Shown: positions 33,146 through 41,748 of the stretch, one piece after another
Layout of the letters: each line of letters starts with the position of its first letter
Numbering within the stretch: the first letter of the stretch is position 1
NCBI RefSeq assembly: GCF_030269365.1
Contig: NZ_BSTF01000029.1
Span: 1-64,000 of the forward strand
Length of the DNA: 64,000 nt
Direction of reading: 5' to 3'
Source of the DNA: Lentzea sp. NBRC 102530
GTDB taxonomy: Bacteria > Actinomycetota > Actinomycetes > Mycobacteriales > Pseudonocardiaceae
Position numbers and translations under genes: made by a program
The notes under the pieces: model-generated
The model's database searches: none
Told to the model about the DNA's origin: nothing
What the model saw: only the letters and a program-made list of their open reading frames with translations

Positions 33146-33472
33146 ATGGGGCTGTTCGACCGTTTCCGCAGGAAGCCGCGCCCAGGGGTGCTGCGGACCG
33201 CCTCCAACCAGGACACCAGCCACCTGGAGCAGTGGACGAAGAGCCGCCAGGGCGTCGAGGCCTATGTGGAGCCCAAGACCACGGTGACCGAAACCACTGT
33301 GGTGCTGGTCGCTCACGACGGCGAGTGGACCCGCCGCAGGGTCGCCTCGCCGGACGCCGCGAGGTCGTTCGCACGCAAACTCGGCATGCCGATCTACGAC
33401 GCCGGCATCGTCGGCTACCCGAAGCGCATGCGCGACTACACGGCGCGCCAGCGCAAGCTCGGCAACGGCTAA
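33146..33472 (+). CDS. Conserved small actinobacterial protein
   Basis: 108 residues, ATG 33146 with GGAGG 6 nt upstream. Basic start MGLFDRFRRKPRPGVLRTA, middle ETTVVLVAHDGEWTRRRV, and end FARKLGMPIYDAGIVGYPKRMRDYTARQ. It looks like a conserved cytosolic protein of Pseudonocardiales, but no function is known to me. Its stop overlaps the convergent MerR gene by 4 nt. Confidence 0.8.
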   Translation: MGLFDRFRRKPRPGVLRTASNQDTSHLEQWTKSRQGVEAYVEPKTTVTETTVVLVAHDGEWTRRRVASPDAARSFARKLGMPIYDAGIVGYPKRMRDYTARQRKLGNG

Positions 33473-34455
33473 AGGGCGGTCATCGCGGCGGCGATCCACG
33501 GCTCGCTCACACCGGTGTCCGAGGGGTCCGGCACGGGCGTGCCGCTGATCGTCGCCATGAGCGCGAAGTACCGGTCGAGCACGGCGCCGAACCGGGCGAC
33601 GGCCTGCCGCGCGGTCTCGTCGACGACCCGGTCCGGTGCGCTCATGGTCCGCTTCAGCTCGTCCGGCTCGGCGGGTGCCCCGGTGACGGCGGCCGTCAGC
33701 CCGGCCAGCGAGTCGAGCATCCGGCGGGCGATCTCCTGACCGCGCGGCGAGTCCGGCGCCACCCCCGCCCGTTCCGCCTCGGCCGCCTCGACCTCGATCA
33801 GTCGATGCGCCTCGACCCGCTCCATGATCTCCGGTGACGTCACGGTGAGCGCCTTCGGCGAGGCGAAGCCGGAGTGCAGGAACTCCCGCACCTCACGCCG
33901 GAAGTCGTTGTCCTGCACCATGTCCGCGAGCGCGATCCAGGCCTGGAGCTGCTCGGTCTCCGGCTCGTCCGGCAGCACCGGCCGCAGCCGGTGCAGGTGC
34001 TCGACGAACGACGGGTGGACCGTCAGCCCGTCCGTCACCTCGTCCCAGAAGTCGTCCAGCAGCCGCTCGCGGTCCTCGTCGGACATCGACACGAGCGCGT
34101 GCATCAACGCCGCCTGCCGCGCCCCGCCGCCCTGCCCGACGATGGTCCGCAGCACGGCCCGCCGCGCCTTCAGGTGCCGCAACTGCCGTTCCACGATCAC
34201 GAGGTGCGTGGTCGCGAGGTCGTGCAACGAGGTCTCGTCGGCGAGCAGCCGCCGCACGTCCTCCACGCTCGCGCCGAGATCGCGCAACGTCCGCACGAGC
34301 TCCAGCCGGGCGACGGCCTCGACGTCGTAGAGCCGGTACCCGCCGTCCGTGTGGCTGGTCGGCGGCACCACGCCTTCATCGGCGTAGAACCTGATGGCGC
34401 TCACACTCAGTCCGGTGCGGCGCGCGACGTCCCCGATGGGGTACAACTTGGTCAT
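33469..34455 (-). CDS. MerR-family transcriptional regulator with long effector domain
   Basis: 328 residues from ATG 34455. Residues 2-70 are a MerR winged helix (YPIGDVARRTGLSVSAIRFY, GYRLYDVEAVARLELVRTLR), followed by a dimerisation coil to about 125 and a roughly 200-residue helical C-terminus of unknown ligand (MSDEDRERLLDDFWDEVTDG). No metal-binding Cys cluster, so it likely senses an organic molecule. A perfect palindrome (34471-34489) lies 16 nt upstream of its start, between it and the OsmC gene. Confidence 0.9.
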   Translation of the reverse strand: MTKLYPIGDVARRTGLSVSAIRFYADEGVVPPTSHTDGGYRLYDVEAVARLELVRTLRDLGASVEDVRRLLADETSLHDLATTHLVIVERQLRHLKARRAVLRTIVGQGGGARQAALMHALVSMSDEDRERLLDDFWDEVTDGLTVHPSFVEHLHRLRPVLPDEPETEQLQAWIALADMVQDNDFRREVREFLHSGFASPKALTVTSPEIMERVEAHRLIEVEAAEAERAGVAPDSPRGQEIARRMLDSLAGLTAAVTGAPAEPDELKRTMSAPDRVVDETARQAVARFGAVLDRYFALMATISGTPVPDPSDTGVSEPWIAAAMTAL

Positions 34456-34470
34456 GCCGACCACCCTGGT

Positions 34471-34489
34471 GTCTCAAGCGGCTTGAGAC
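34471..34489. promoter_or_regulatory. MerR-type operator GTCTCAAG-CGG-CTTGAGAC
   Basis: Perfect 8-bp arms with a 3-nt spacer in the 34-nt gap between the OsmC stop and the MerR start. Size and symmetry suit a MerR-family site, so autoregulation is likely. Confidence 0.8.
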
Positions 34490-34957
34490 TCAAGCGGTTT
34501 CCACGACCGGTTCGTGCCGCACGGGGAAGTTCACGCTGGCGGCGATGAAGCACATCGAGTGCGCCTTCTCGTGCAACGCCTGCGCCTTCTCCCGCGTGGC
34601 CGGGTCGGCGACCGTGACGACGGGGTTGAGCAGCACCTCGGTGAACCGTCCGGAGCCGTCCGGGTGCTCGGCCATCGTGCCGGTGGCGCGGTCGCGGTAG
34701 TCCGTCACGACGACGCCGTTGGCCGAGGCCAGGTGCAGGTACCAGAGCATGTGGCACTGCGACAGCGAGGCGAGGAGCAGCTCCTCGGGGTTGTAGCGGC
34801 TCCGGTCGCCCCGGAACGACGGGTCGGAGGAGCCGAGGATCGTCTCCTTGCCCTCGGCCCGGATCTCATGTGCGCGCTCGTAGGCCTTGTAGCCGGACGT
34901 ACCGCTCCCGGTGTTGCCGGTCCACACGACCTCGGTCTCGTACCGATGCGTCCCCAT
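34490..34957 (-). CDS. OsmC/Ohr-like peroxiredoxin-family protein
   Basis: 155 residues, GAGGAGG before ATG 34957. N-terminal RYETEVVWTGNTG, then NPEELLLASLSQCHMLWYLHLA with the first Cys (about 70), and a second Cys in AHSMCFIAASVNFPV (about 137). This is the YhfA/OsmC-like two-Cys arrangement used to reduce organic peroxides. It is upstream of the MerR gene on the same strand; a shared stress response is inferred. Confidence 0.9.
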   Translation of the reverse strand: MGTHRYETEVVWTGNTGSGTSGYKAYERAHEIRAEGKETILGSSDPSFRGDRSRYNPEELLLASLSQCHMLWYLHLASANGVVVTDYRDRATGTMAEHPDGSGRFTEVLLNPVVTVADPATREKAQALHEKAHSMCFIAASVNFPVRHEPVVETA

Positions 34958-35059
34958 GTGGAAATTCTCCTCCTCGCGCGCCCGAGCGCCTAGCCTCTTT
35001 CGGGAGAACGGCGGGGAGACCTGCCGCGACAGTCCACTTCGGATCAGCGGGGAAGCGGT

Positions 35060-35647
35060 TTGAGTCCTGAAAGGATGGAGGGGCGGGCCGGGGCGTTGCG
35101 GGATGCGTTGAGCCGCAACGAGGTGCTGATGAACGTCCTCGCGGGCGCCTCGGAGATGGGTCTGCCCGGCTGGTACCTGACGGCGGGGTGCGTGTTCCAG
35201 ACGGTGTGGAACGTGGTCACCGGCAGGCCCGCGGCCGAGGGGATCCTCGACCACGACCTCTTCTACTTCGACGCGTCCGACCTGTCGTGGGAGGCGGAGG
35301 ACGCCGTCATCCGGGCGGGCCGGGAACGCTTCGGGGACGCGGTCGTCGAGATCCGCAACGAGGCCCGCGTCCACCTCTGGTACGAGGAGAAGTTCGGCGT
35401 CCCGTGCCCGCCGTACGAGTCGACGGAGGCCGCCATCGACTCGTTCGCCGCCACCACGTGCTGCGTCGGCGTGCGCACGGACCTCGACGGCCGGTGGCAG
35501 GTCTACGCGCCGCACGGCCTGTCGGACGTCTTCGACCTCGTCGTCCGCCCGAACCCCGTGCTCGCCCCGAGGCACGTCTACGAAACCAAAACGGCCAGGT
35601 GGCGGGCGCAGTGGCCGGAGCTGACCGTTCTCCCGTGGCCTGATTGA
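35060..35647 (+). CDS. Nucleotidyltransferase-family protein (DUF925-like)
   Basis: 195 residues from TTG 35060 (GGGGAAG upstream); ATG 35075 is an alternative. Seen: LTAGCVFQTVWNVVTG, ILDHDLFYFD with the paired acidic residues, VEIRNEARVHLWYEEKFG and DSFAATTCCVGVR. These match small stand-alone nucleotidyltransferase-fold proteins of the NTP_transf_6 group. The substrate is unknown. Confidence 0.85.
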   Translation: MSPERMEGRAGALRDALSRNEVLMNVLAGASEMGLPGWYLTAGCVFQTVWNVVTGRPAAEGILDHDLFYFDASDLSWEAEDAVIRAGRERFGDAVVEIRNEARVHLWYEEKFGVPCPPYESTEAAIDSFAATTCCVGVRTDLDGRWQVYAPHGLSDVFDLVVRPNPVLAPRHVYETKTARWRAQWPELTVLPWPD

Positions 35648-35648
35648 G

Positions 35649-35684
35649 AACGGGCGGGAACCTCAGAAGAGGTCCCCGCCCGTT
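35649..35684. terminator. Bidirectional terminator between convergent genes
   Basis: 16-bp stem with one mismatch (35649-35664 with 35669-35684), AGAA loop, located between the nucleotidyltransferase stop and the pepA stop. Confidence 0.9.
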
Positions 35685-35697
35685 TCCAGGAAGACGG

Positions 35698-37170
35698 TCA
35701 GCCGTTGGCCGCGATGTCCGCCAGCACGGCCGCGATGGTCCGCACCGGAACACCGGTGCCGCCCTTCGAGGTGTACCCGTACGCCCCACCCGTGTGGTAC
35801 GCCGGGCCGGCGATGTCGATGTGCGCCCACTGCACGCCCTCGGCCACGAACTCACGCAGGAACAGCCCGGCGGCGAGCATGCCGCCCCAGCGGTGCCCGG
35901 TCACGTTCGCGAGGTCCGCGAGGCGCGAGTCGAGGTCCGCGCGCAGCTCCTCGGGAAGCGGCATCGGCCACGCCGACTCGCCGACGGCGGTGCCGATGGC
36001 GGCCACGCGGTCGCGGAACTCCTCCGAGCCCATGACGCCCGACGTGCGCTTGCCCAGCGCCACGACCTGCGCGCCGGTCAGCGTCGCGGTCTCGATCAGG
36101 TAGTCCGGGCCGTCCTCGCACGCGCGCACGATGGCGTCGGACAGGATCAGCCGGCCCTCGGCGTCGGTGTTGAGCACCTCGACGGTCTTGCCGCCGTACA
36201 TGGTCAGCACGTCGCCGGGGCGGTAGGCGTCACCGGACGGCATGTTCTCCGCCATCGGGATCGACGCGATGATCTCCAGCGGGTACTTGAGCTTCGCGGC
36301 GAGCACCATCGTGGCGACGATCGCGGCGGCACCCGACATGTCCGAGGTCATCTCGTCCATGCCCGCGGCCGGCTTGATCGAGATGCCGCCGGTGTCGAAC
36401 GTGATGCCCTTGCCGACCAGCGCGACCTTCTTGGTGGCCTTCGCGCCCTTGTACGAGATGCGCACGAGGCGCGGCTGGCGGGTCGAGCCGCCGCCGACGC
36501 CCAGGATGCCGCCGAAGCCCTGCTTCTTGAGGGCCTTCTCGTCGAGCACCTCGACGTCGAGGCCCGCCGCGGTGGCGAGCTTCGCGGCGCGGTCGGCGAA
36601 CGAGCCGGGGTAGAGGTCGTTCGGCGGGGTGTTGATGAAGTCGCGCGCGATGGCGACCGACTCGGCGATCGCGACGGCGGCCTTCAGCGCGGCCTTGTTC
36701 TCCTTGGAACCGGCGGCGTGCAGGTCGACCTTCGCGACCGGGCCCTCGCCCTTGTCGGACTTGTACTCGGTGAACGAGTAGGCGCCGAGCAGCGTGCCCT
36801 CGGCGGCGGCACCGACGTGCAGCGCGGCGAGCGTGTTGATCGCGCGCTTCTTGCCGCCGAGCGCGCGGGCGGCGACGCCGGACGCGCGGCGCACCTGCTC
36901 CTCGCCGGTGGTCTTGCCCAGGCCGACGGCCAGCACCAGCGGGGCGGCGATCTTGCCGAACGTCGGCACCTTCACGAGCTCGTCGGCCTTGCCGGACGCG
37001 CGCAGCGTGGCGAGCACGTCGAGCAGCGCGCCGTCGAACGCGGCGGCGACAGCTTCGGCACCGGGGGCGAGCTCCAGACCGTCCGCACCCTGCAGGGTGC
37101 CCACGACGACTGCGTCCGCGGCGGTGGTGCTCAGGTCACCCTCGGTGAGGGCCAGCTTCGGGGCTGTCAC
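35698..37170 (-). CDS. pepA: Leucyl aminopeptidase (M17)
   Basis: 490 residues from GTG 37170. Metal/catalytic lines: LVGKGITFDTGG (Lys, Asp), MTSDMSGAAA (Asp), MAENMPSGDAYRPGD, and the M17 signature NTDAEGRLIL with the Asp/Glu pair and Arg. The N-terminal macrodomain-like region spans about 1-160. Cytosolic dinuclear-metal exopeptidase, also a DNA-binding factor in some bacteria. Confidence 0.97.
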   Translation of the reverse strand: MTAPKLALTEGDLSTTAADAVVVGTLQGADGLELAPGAEAVAAAFDGALLDVLATLRASGKADELVKVPTFGKIAAPLVLAVGLGKTTGEEQVRRASGVAARALGGKKRAINTLAALHVGAAAEGTLLGAYSFTEYKSDKGEGPVAKVDLHAAGSKENKAALKAAVAIAESVAIARDFINTPPNDLYPGSFADRAAKLATAAGLDVEVLDEKALKKQGFGGILGVGGGSTRQPRLVRISYKGAKATKKVALVGKGITFDTGGISIKPAAGMDEMTSDMSGAAAIVATMVLAAKLKYPLEIIASIPMAENMPSGDAYRPGDVLTMYGGKTVEVLNTDAEGRLILSDAIVRACEDGPDYLIETATLTGAQVVALGKRTSGVMGSEEFRDRVAAIGTAVGESAWPMPLPEELRADLDSRLADLANVTGHRWGGMLAAGLFLREFVAEGVQWAHIDIAGPAYHTGGAYGYTSKGGTGVPVRTIAAVLADIAANG

Positions 37171-37369
37171 GTGCTGCTCCAGGGTTGTTGCGTGCGGGGC
37201 TCGGAATCGTGACTCATGCTAAAGGTCGGACTGTCCCACTAATGCCCAGCCCCGCCACGTTCGCCGCAATCCGTGACGTTGACAGTTGCTCAGTGTGGCG
37301 ATTCGCCCGTTTCACGCATCAGTCGACCGGGTGGTTACGGCCGGATGCCGCATCTGAGAACGTGTACGC

Positions 37370-38620
37370 GTGACCCACACGCCTCGCGAGATCGTCGCAA
37401 CGGTCGCGCTCGGTCTGCCCGCGGTGCTCGGAGCGGGGGTTTTCGCTGGATTCGCCCCTGCAGCAGGTCTTGCGGGCTGGTGGGTGCTCCCGGCGCTGGC
37501 CCTGTCCGCGTTCGCAGCCCTGTGCTCCGCGTTCTCCACCGCCGACCAGTCGCGCGCCTATCCGGACATCGGCGGTGGTTACGGATACGTACGTGCGCAG
37601 CTCGGTGTGTGGCCCGCACGGATGACAGCGAGCGCCCACCTGGTGGGGCGCGTCGCCATGGCGGCCGCGGTGGCGTTGATGTTCGGCGCCTACGTCGTGC
37701 CGGACCGCCCGGTGGTCGGAGGGCTCGCCCTCCTCGTCACGACGGCGTTGCTCGGTGCCGCCGGATTCCGCTTCACCACGGGCGTGAGCACGCTGGTGTC
37801 GGTGGTCGTGCTCGGGGTGCTGGCGCTGGTCGTCGCGGCGAGCTTCGCCATCGAGCCCGTGCCGTCGGCGGGGGAGACGGGCACCGCCAACGAGCTCGTC
37901 GGCGTCGCCGGGCTGATGTTCGTGGCGTTCGCCGGGTTCGAACGCGTCACCGCGCCGTTGCGCGGCGAGCGGCCGCACTCGCCGGGCGTGTTGAGGATCG
38001 CGATTCCCGTCCTCGTCGGACTGTCGTTCGCCGTCTACCTGGCCGTGGGCGCCGGGGTGCTGCGGCAGCTCGGCAGCGCGCGCCTCGCGTTGTCGCCCGT
38101 GCCGTTGCGGGACGCGCTCGTCGCCGCCGACTCGGCCGCGCTGGTCCCGCTCGTGCAGGTCGCCGCCGCCGTCGCCGGCGTGGCCGCGCTGCACTTCGTC
38201 CTCGCGTCCGCGCACCGCACGCTGACCGGCCTGACCGAGGACGGCGACCTGCCGACCCGGCTCTCGTCCGGCGTGCTGACCCTCGTCGTGGTCGTCGCCG
38301 CGGCGCTCGCCGTGGTGGTCATGCCCTTCGCGACGGCGCTGGGCGTGGCGGCCTGCGGGACGTTGTTCTACTACGCCTTCACCAACGCGTCGGCGCGCGT
38401 GCTGCTGCAGAACGACCGCACGTGGCCGATGCGCACGGCGTGCCTCGGCCTGGGCCTCTCGGTGCTGCTGGCGATGAGCCTGCCGGTGCCCGCCATGCTG
38501 ATCTCGATCGCGGGGCTGGGCATCGGCACCGGGCTCATCGGCCTCACGTCAGCGCTGAGAAGAAAACGAGCAGCGTCACGCCAACACACACAGCAAGCCC
38601 GTACAGCCGCCCGTTCGTGA
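37370..38620 (+). CDS. APC-superfamily amino acid/amine permease
   Basis: 416 residues from GTG 37370, about twelve membrane helices. The N-terminal glycine-rich stretch LPAVLGAGVFAGFAPAAG is the substrate/ion site of APC transporters, followed by YPDIGGGYGYVRAQLG. The C-terminus is basic (RRKRAASRQHTQQARTAARS) and its last 77 nt overlap the gene at 38544 antisense. The substrate cannot be assigned. Confidence 0.88.
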   Translation: MTHTPREIVATVALGLPAVLGAGVFAGFAPAAGLAGWWVLPALALSAFAALCSAFSTADQSRAYPDIGGGYGYVRAQLGVWPARMTASAHLVGRVAMAAAVALMFGAYVVPDRPVVGGLALLVTTALLGAAGFRFTTGVSTLVSVVVLGVLALVVAASFAIEPVPSAGETGTANELVGVAGLMFVAFAGFERVTAPLRGERPHSPGVLRIAIPVLVGLSFAVYLAVGAGVLRQLGSARLALSPVPLRDALVAADSAALVPLVQVAAAVAGVAALHFVLASAHRTLTGLTEDGDLPTRLSSGVLTLVVVVAAALAVVVMPFATALGVAACGTLFYYAFTNASARVLLQNDRTWPMRTACLGLGLSVLLAMSLPVPAMLISIAGLGIGTGLIGLTSALRRKRAASRQHTQQARTAARS

Positions 38621-38816
38621 CCTCGGGCTTCTCCCTGACGAGCGCCCAGCAGACGAACAGGAAGGTCGCGGAGGCGAACACGGCGGCCACGATGCCGCCC
38701 CCGCCCCACATCGCCCAGCCGGCGAAGAACGTCAGGCCGGTGCCCAGGACGAGCAGCGTGGCCTGTAAGACGGTGCGGACGTCGGAACCCGTGGAAGATC
38801 TTTCCGGCTCGGTCAT
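38544..38816 (-). CDS. Small membrane protein
   Basis: 90 residues with about three hydrophobic helices (VLQATLLVLGTGLTFFAGWAM, GIVAAVFASATFLFVCWALV, LYGLAVCVGVTLLVFFSAL; about 19-38, 40-59 and 72-90). Its 3' end overlaps the permease gene by 77 nt on the other strand. It is divergent from ilvE across about 90 nt that hold two overlapping palindromes. Confidence 0.7.
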   Translation of the reverse strand: MTEPERSSTGSDVRTVLQATLLVLGTGLTFFAGWAMWGGGGIVAAVFASATFLFVCWALVREKPEVTNGRLYGLAVCVGVTLLVFFSALT

Positions 38817-38822
38817 GGCCGG

Positions 38823-38851
38823 GGACTCTATCGAGTCCTACTTAGTAGGAC
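38823..38851. promoter_or_regulatory. Two overlapping palindromes upstream of ilvE
   Basis: GGACTC-TATC-GAGTCC (38823-38838) and GTCCTAC-TTA-GTAGGAC (38835-38851) are both perfect and share GTCC, so only one could fold at a time in RNA. They lie in the divergent region of the membrane protein gene and ilvE. As DNA they could be operators; as RNA, alternative hairpins. Confidence 0.65.
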
Positions 38852-38908
38852 GTCCGAGTTTTGGGAAGTGGATTTTCCGTATCCCCACCTGCGGGTTACC
38901 GTGCTCAC

Positions 38909-40000
38909 ATGACGAGCGAGTTGCCTTTCACCCGGACTCCCCACCCGCACCCGGCGACCCCGGAGCGCGTAGCGGAGGTACTTGCCAAGCCGGGCTTCGG
39001 GCAGCACTTCACCGACCACATGGTGACGATCCGCTGGAACCGCGAGCAGGGCTGGCACGACGCTGAAGTCGGCCCGTACTCCACCCTCGCACTGGACCCC
39101 GCGGCAATGGTGCTGCACTACGGCCAGGCGATCTTCGAAGGGCTCAAGGCCTACCGGCAGCCCGACGGTTCGATCGCGTCCTTCCGCCCCGAGGCGAACG
39201 CCGAGCGCTTCCGCGCGTCGGCCCGCCGGATGGCGATGCCCGAACTTCCCGACGAGCTCTTCCTGGAGTCCGTGCGGCAGATCCTCGCGGTCGACGACCG
39301 CTGGGTGCCGTCCGCCGCGGAGGAGTCCCTCTACCTGCGCCCCTTCATGATCTCCACGGAGAAGGGCCTCGGCGTGCGACCCGCGTCCGAGTACCTCTAC
39401 GTGCTGATCGCCTCGCCCGCCGGTTCCTACTTCGCGGGCGGCGTCCGGCCGGTGAGCGTGTGGCTCTCGACCGAGTACGTCCGCGCGGCGCCCGGTGGTA
39501 CCGGCGCGGCCAAGTTCGCCGGCAACTACGCCGCGTCCCTGGTGGCGCAGGCGCAGGCCGCCGAGAAGGGCTGCGACCAGGTCGTCTGGCTCGACGCGGT
39601 GGAACGCCGCTGGGTCGAGGAGATGGGCGGCATGAACCTGTTCTTCGTCTTCGGGGACAAGGTGATCACGCCCGAGCTCACCGGCACGCTGCTGCCCGGC
39701 ATCACCCGGAGCTCACTGCTGGAGCTGGCCTCCGACCTCGGCCTGTCCGTGGAGGAGCGCCGCATCTCGACCGACGAGTGGGAGAAGGCCAACGCCTCCG
39801 GTGAGCTCACCGAGGTCTTCGCCTGTGGCACGGCGGCGGTCATCACGCCGGTCGGCCACGTCAAGCACGCCGGGGGCGAGTTCGACATCGCCGACGGCGG
39901 CACCGGCTCCGTGACGATGAAGCTGCGCGAGCGCCTGACCGGCCTCCAGCACGGCCACGTCACCGACTCCCACGGCTGGATGACGACCCTCAAGTCCTAG
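38909..40000 (+). CDS. ilvE: Branched-chain amino acid aminotransferase
   Basis: 363 residues. Fold-type IV PLP enzyme: LHYGQAIFEGLKAY, YLRPFMISTE, catalytic Lys in GTGAAKFAGNYAAS, EEMGGMNLFFVF, LPGITRSSLLELA, EVFACGTAAVITPVG. It makes or degrades Leu, Ile and Val. Branched 2-oxo acids from this step can also become polyketide starters, but there is no direct link to the cluster. Stop codon shares CTAG with the convergent cobS stop. Confidence 0.97.
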   Translation: MTSELPFTRTPHPHPATPERVAEVLAKPGFGQHFTDHMVTIRWNREQGWHDAEVGPYSTLALDPAAMVLHYGQAIFEGLKAYRQPDGSIASFRPEANAERFRASARRMAMPELPDELFLESVRQILAVDDRWVPSAAEESLYLRPFMISTEKGLGVRPASEYLYVLIASPAGSYFAGGVRPVSVWLSTEYVRAAPGGTGAAKFAGNYAASLVAQAQAAEKGCDQVVWLDAVERRWVEEMGGMNLFFVFGDKVITPELTGTLLPGITRSSLLELASDLGLSVEERRISTDEWEKANASGELTEVFACGTAAVITPVGHVKHAGGEFDIADGGTGSVTMKLRERLTGLQHGHVTDSHGWMTTLKS

Positions 40001-40698
40001 GCGATCACGAGCACGGCCAGGAGCGCGATTTCGGCGGCAGCACCGAGCACATCACCGGTGATGCCGCCGAAACGCTTTCCGGTGTGCTGCACCAGCCCCC
40101 ACACGAGCCCGAACGCGACGACCACGGCGACGACCGCCCGCCACCCGAGCGGAACCGCCGCGCCCGCGAGCACCACCCACGTGCCGATGACGATCCCTGG
40201 GTGCTGTGTGCCCGCCACGAGCGCACCGAGCCCCTCCGGCCGTGCGGCGGGCACACCGCGCATGCAGCAGATCCCGAACGCCGCCCGGCTCGTCGCGAAC
40301 GCGAGCAGCACCACGCCCCAGTGGGCGTGGGGGAGTGCCGCGGCCTGCGCCCCCAGCACCACGATCAGCGACACGACCCCGAACGGTCCCGCGCCGCCGT
40401 CCTTCATGACCTTGAGCGCGCGCTCCGGGGGTCCGTAGCACCCGAGCCCGTCGGCGACGTCGGCGAGCCCGTCGAGGTGCATGCCCCGCGTGAACAGCGC
40501 GACGACGCCGACGACGAGAAACCCCGCGACGAGCGCCGATATATTGGATATCGCCAGCAGCTGGAGCACGCCGACGACGAACGCGCCGATGACTACGCCG
40601 ACGACGGGTGTCGCTGTGATGGCCCGTCCCGCCGCCCGGTTGTCGACGTCGTCGACACGCAGCGGCAGGACCGTCAGCCACGAAAACGCGAGCTTCAT
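39997..40698 (-). CDS. cobS: Cobalamin-5'-phosphate synthase (adenosylcobinamide-GDP ribazoletransferase)
   Basis: 233 residues, integral membrane. Conserved acidic line TRGMHLDGLADVADGLGCYG and KDGGAGPFGVVSL identify CobS, which joins cobinamide-GDP and alpha-ribazole. A GATATC repeat copy encodes AISNISAL near residue 50. The ATG overlaps the cobT stop (ATGA). Confidence 0.96.
   Translation of the reverse strand: MKLAFSWLTVLPLRVDDVDNRAAGRAITATPVVGVVIGAFVVGVLQLLAISNISALVAGFLVVGVVALFTRGMHLDGLADVADGLGCYGPPERALKVMKDGGAGPFGVVSLIVVLGAQAAALPHAHWGVVLLAFATSRAAFGICCMRGVPAARPEGLGALVAGTQHPGIVIGTWVVLAGAAVPLGWRAVVAVVVAFGLVWGLVQHTGKRFGGITGDVLGAAAEIALLAVLVIA
40536..40552. repeat. Copy 4 of the GATATC-rich word (inside cobS)
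   Basis: CCGATATATTGGATATC on the plus strand. On the coding strand it reads GATATCCAATATATCGG, giving residues ISNIS and using an ATA codon, which is rare in this GC-rich DNA. Confidence 0.8.
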
Positions 40699-41738
40699 TC
40701 CTTGTTCGTGATCCCGGCGCTCTCGAAGGTCGCCATCTCGGCCAGGACCTTCACCGCCGAGATCAGCAACGGCAGTGCCGCCACCGCGCCGGAGCCCTCA
40801 CCGAGCCGCATGCCGAACTCGAGCAGCGGCTTCAGGTTGAGGTGCCCGAGGGCGATCGCGTGCGAGGGTTCGGCGGACTCGTGCCCGGCGACCCACCACT
40901 CGCGCGCACCCGGCGCCATCTCCTCGGCGACGACCGCGGCCGCACCGGCGACGACGCCGTCGAGCACGACCGGCGTCTTGCGCACGGCGGCCTGCGCGAG
41001 GAACCCGGCCATCGCCGCGATGTCCGCGCCACCGGCCGTCGCGAGCAGCGCCACCGGGTCGCTGATCACCCGGCGAGCCCGGCGCAGCGCGTCCCGGATC
41101 GCCGCCGTCTTGCGCATCCACGCCTGGTCGTCGATGCCGGTGCCGCGCCCGACGACCGCGACGGGCTCCGACCCGGTCAGCGACGCGATCAGCACCGCCG
41201 ACGGCGTCGTGTTGCCGATGCCCATGTCGCCCGCGACGAGCACGTCGGCGCCGGCGTCGACCTCCTCGTCGGCCAGCGCGCGGCCGGCCGCGATGGCGAG
41301 TTCGCACTGCTCGCGGGTGAGCGCGTCCTCGCGGTCGATCGACCCGGACGAGCGCCGCACCTTGTGCTGGCTGACCGCGGCAGGGGTGTCGGCGTCGACG
41401 GCCATGTCGACGACGCGCACGGTGGCGCCCGCGACCTGCGCGAGGACGTTCACCGCGGCGCCACCGGTGAGGAAGTTGGCGACCATCTGGCCGGTCACCT
41501 CACTCGGGTAGGCCGAGACGCCCTGCGCGGTGATGCCGTGGTCGCCCGCGAACACGACGACGCGCGGCCGCACGAACGGCTTCGGCGGCACGACCCCCTG
41601 GCAGGCCGCGATCCAGTTGCCCAGTTCCTCGAGCCGGCCGAGCGAGCCGACCGGCTTCGTCAGCACCGCGTGCCGGGCCTCGGCCTCGCGCAGAACTGTC
41701 TCGTCCGGCGGTTCGACCGGCGGGAACTCGGTGCTCAC
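40695..41738 (-). CDS. cobT: Nicotinate-nucleotide-dimethylbenzimidazole phosphoribosyltransferase
   Basis: 347 residues. Seen: KPVGSLGRLEELGNWIA, VFAGDHGITAQGVSAYP, GGAAVNVLA, GDMGIGNTTPSAVL, and the catalytic Glu in MRLGEGSGAVAALPLL. Makes alpha-ribazole phosphate for the lower ligand of cobalamin. Middle gene of cobU-cobT-cobS, which handles nucleotide loop assembly only. Confidence 0.97.
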   Translation of the reverse strand: MSTEFPPVEPPDETVLREAEARHAVLTKPVGSLGRLEELGNWIAACQGVVPPKPFVRPRVVVFAGDHGITAQGVSAYPSEVTGQMVANFLTGGAAVNVLAQVAGATVRVVDMAVDADTPAAVSQHKVRRSSGSIDREDALTREQCELAIAAGRALADEEVDAGADVLVAGDMGIGNTTPSAVLIASLTGSEPVAVVGRGTGIDDQAWMRKTAAIRDALRRARRVISDPVALLATAGGADIAAMAGFLAQAAVRKTPVVLDGVVAGAAAVVAEEMAPGAREWWVAGHESAEPSHAIALGHLNLKPLLEFGMRLGEGSGAVAALPLLISAVKVLAEMATFESAGITNKE

Positions 41739-41748
41739 TCGGCGCTCC

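Noticed and set aside
38817..38908. Leader peptide/attenuator ORF upstream of ilvE
   Set aside because: The frame from ATG 38817 is not closed before ilvE and is not rich in Leu, Ile or Val codons.
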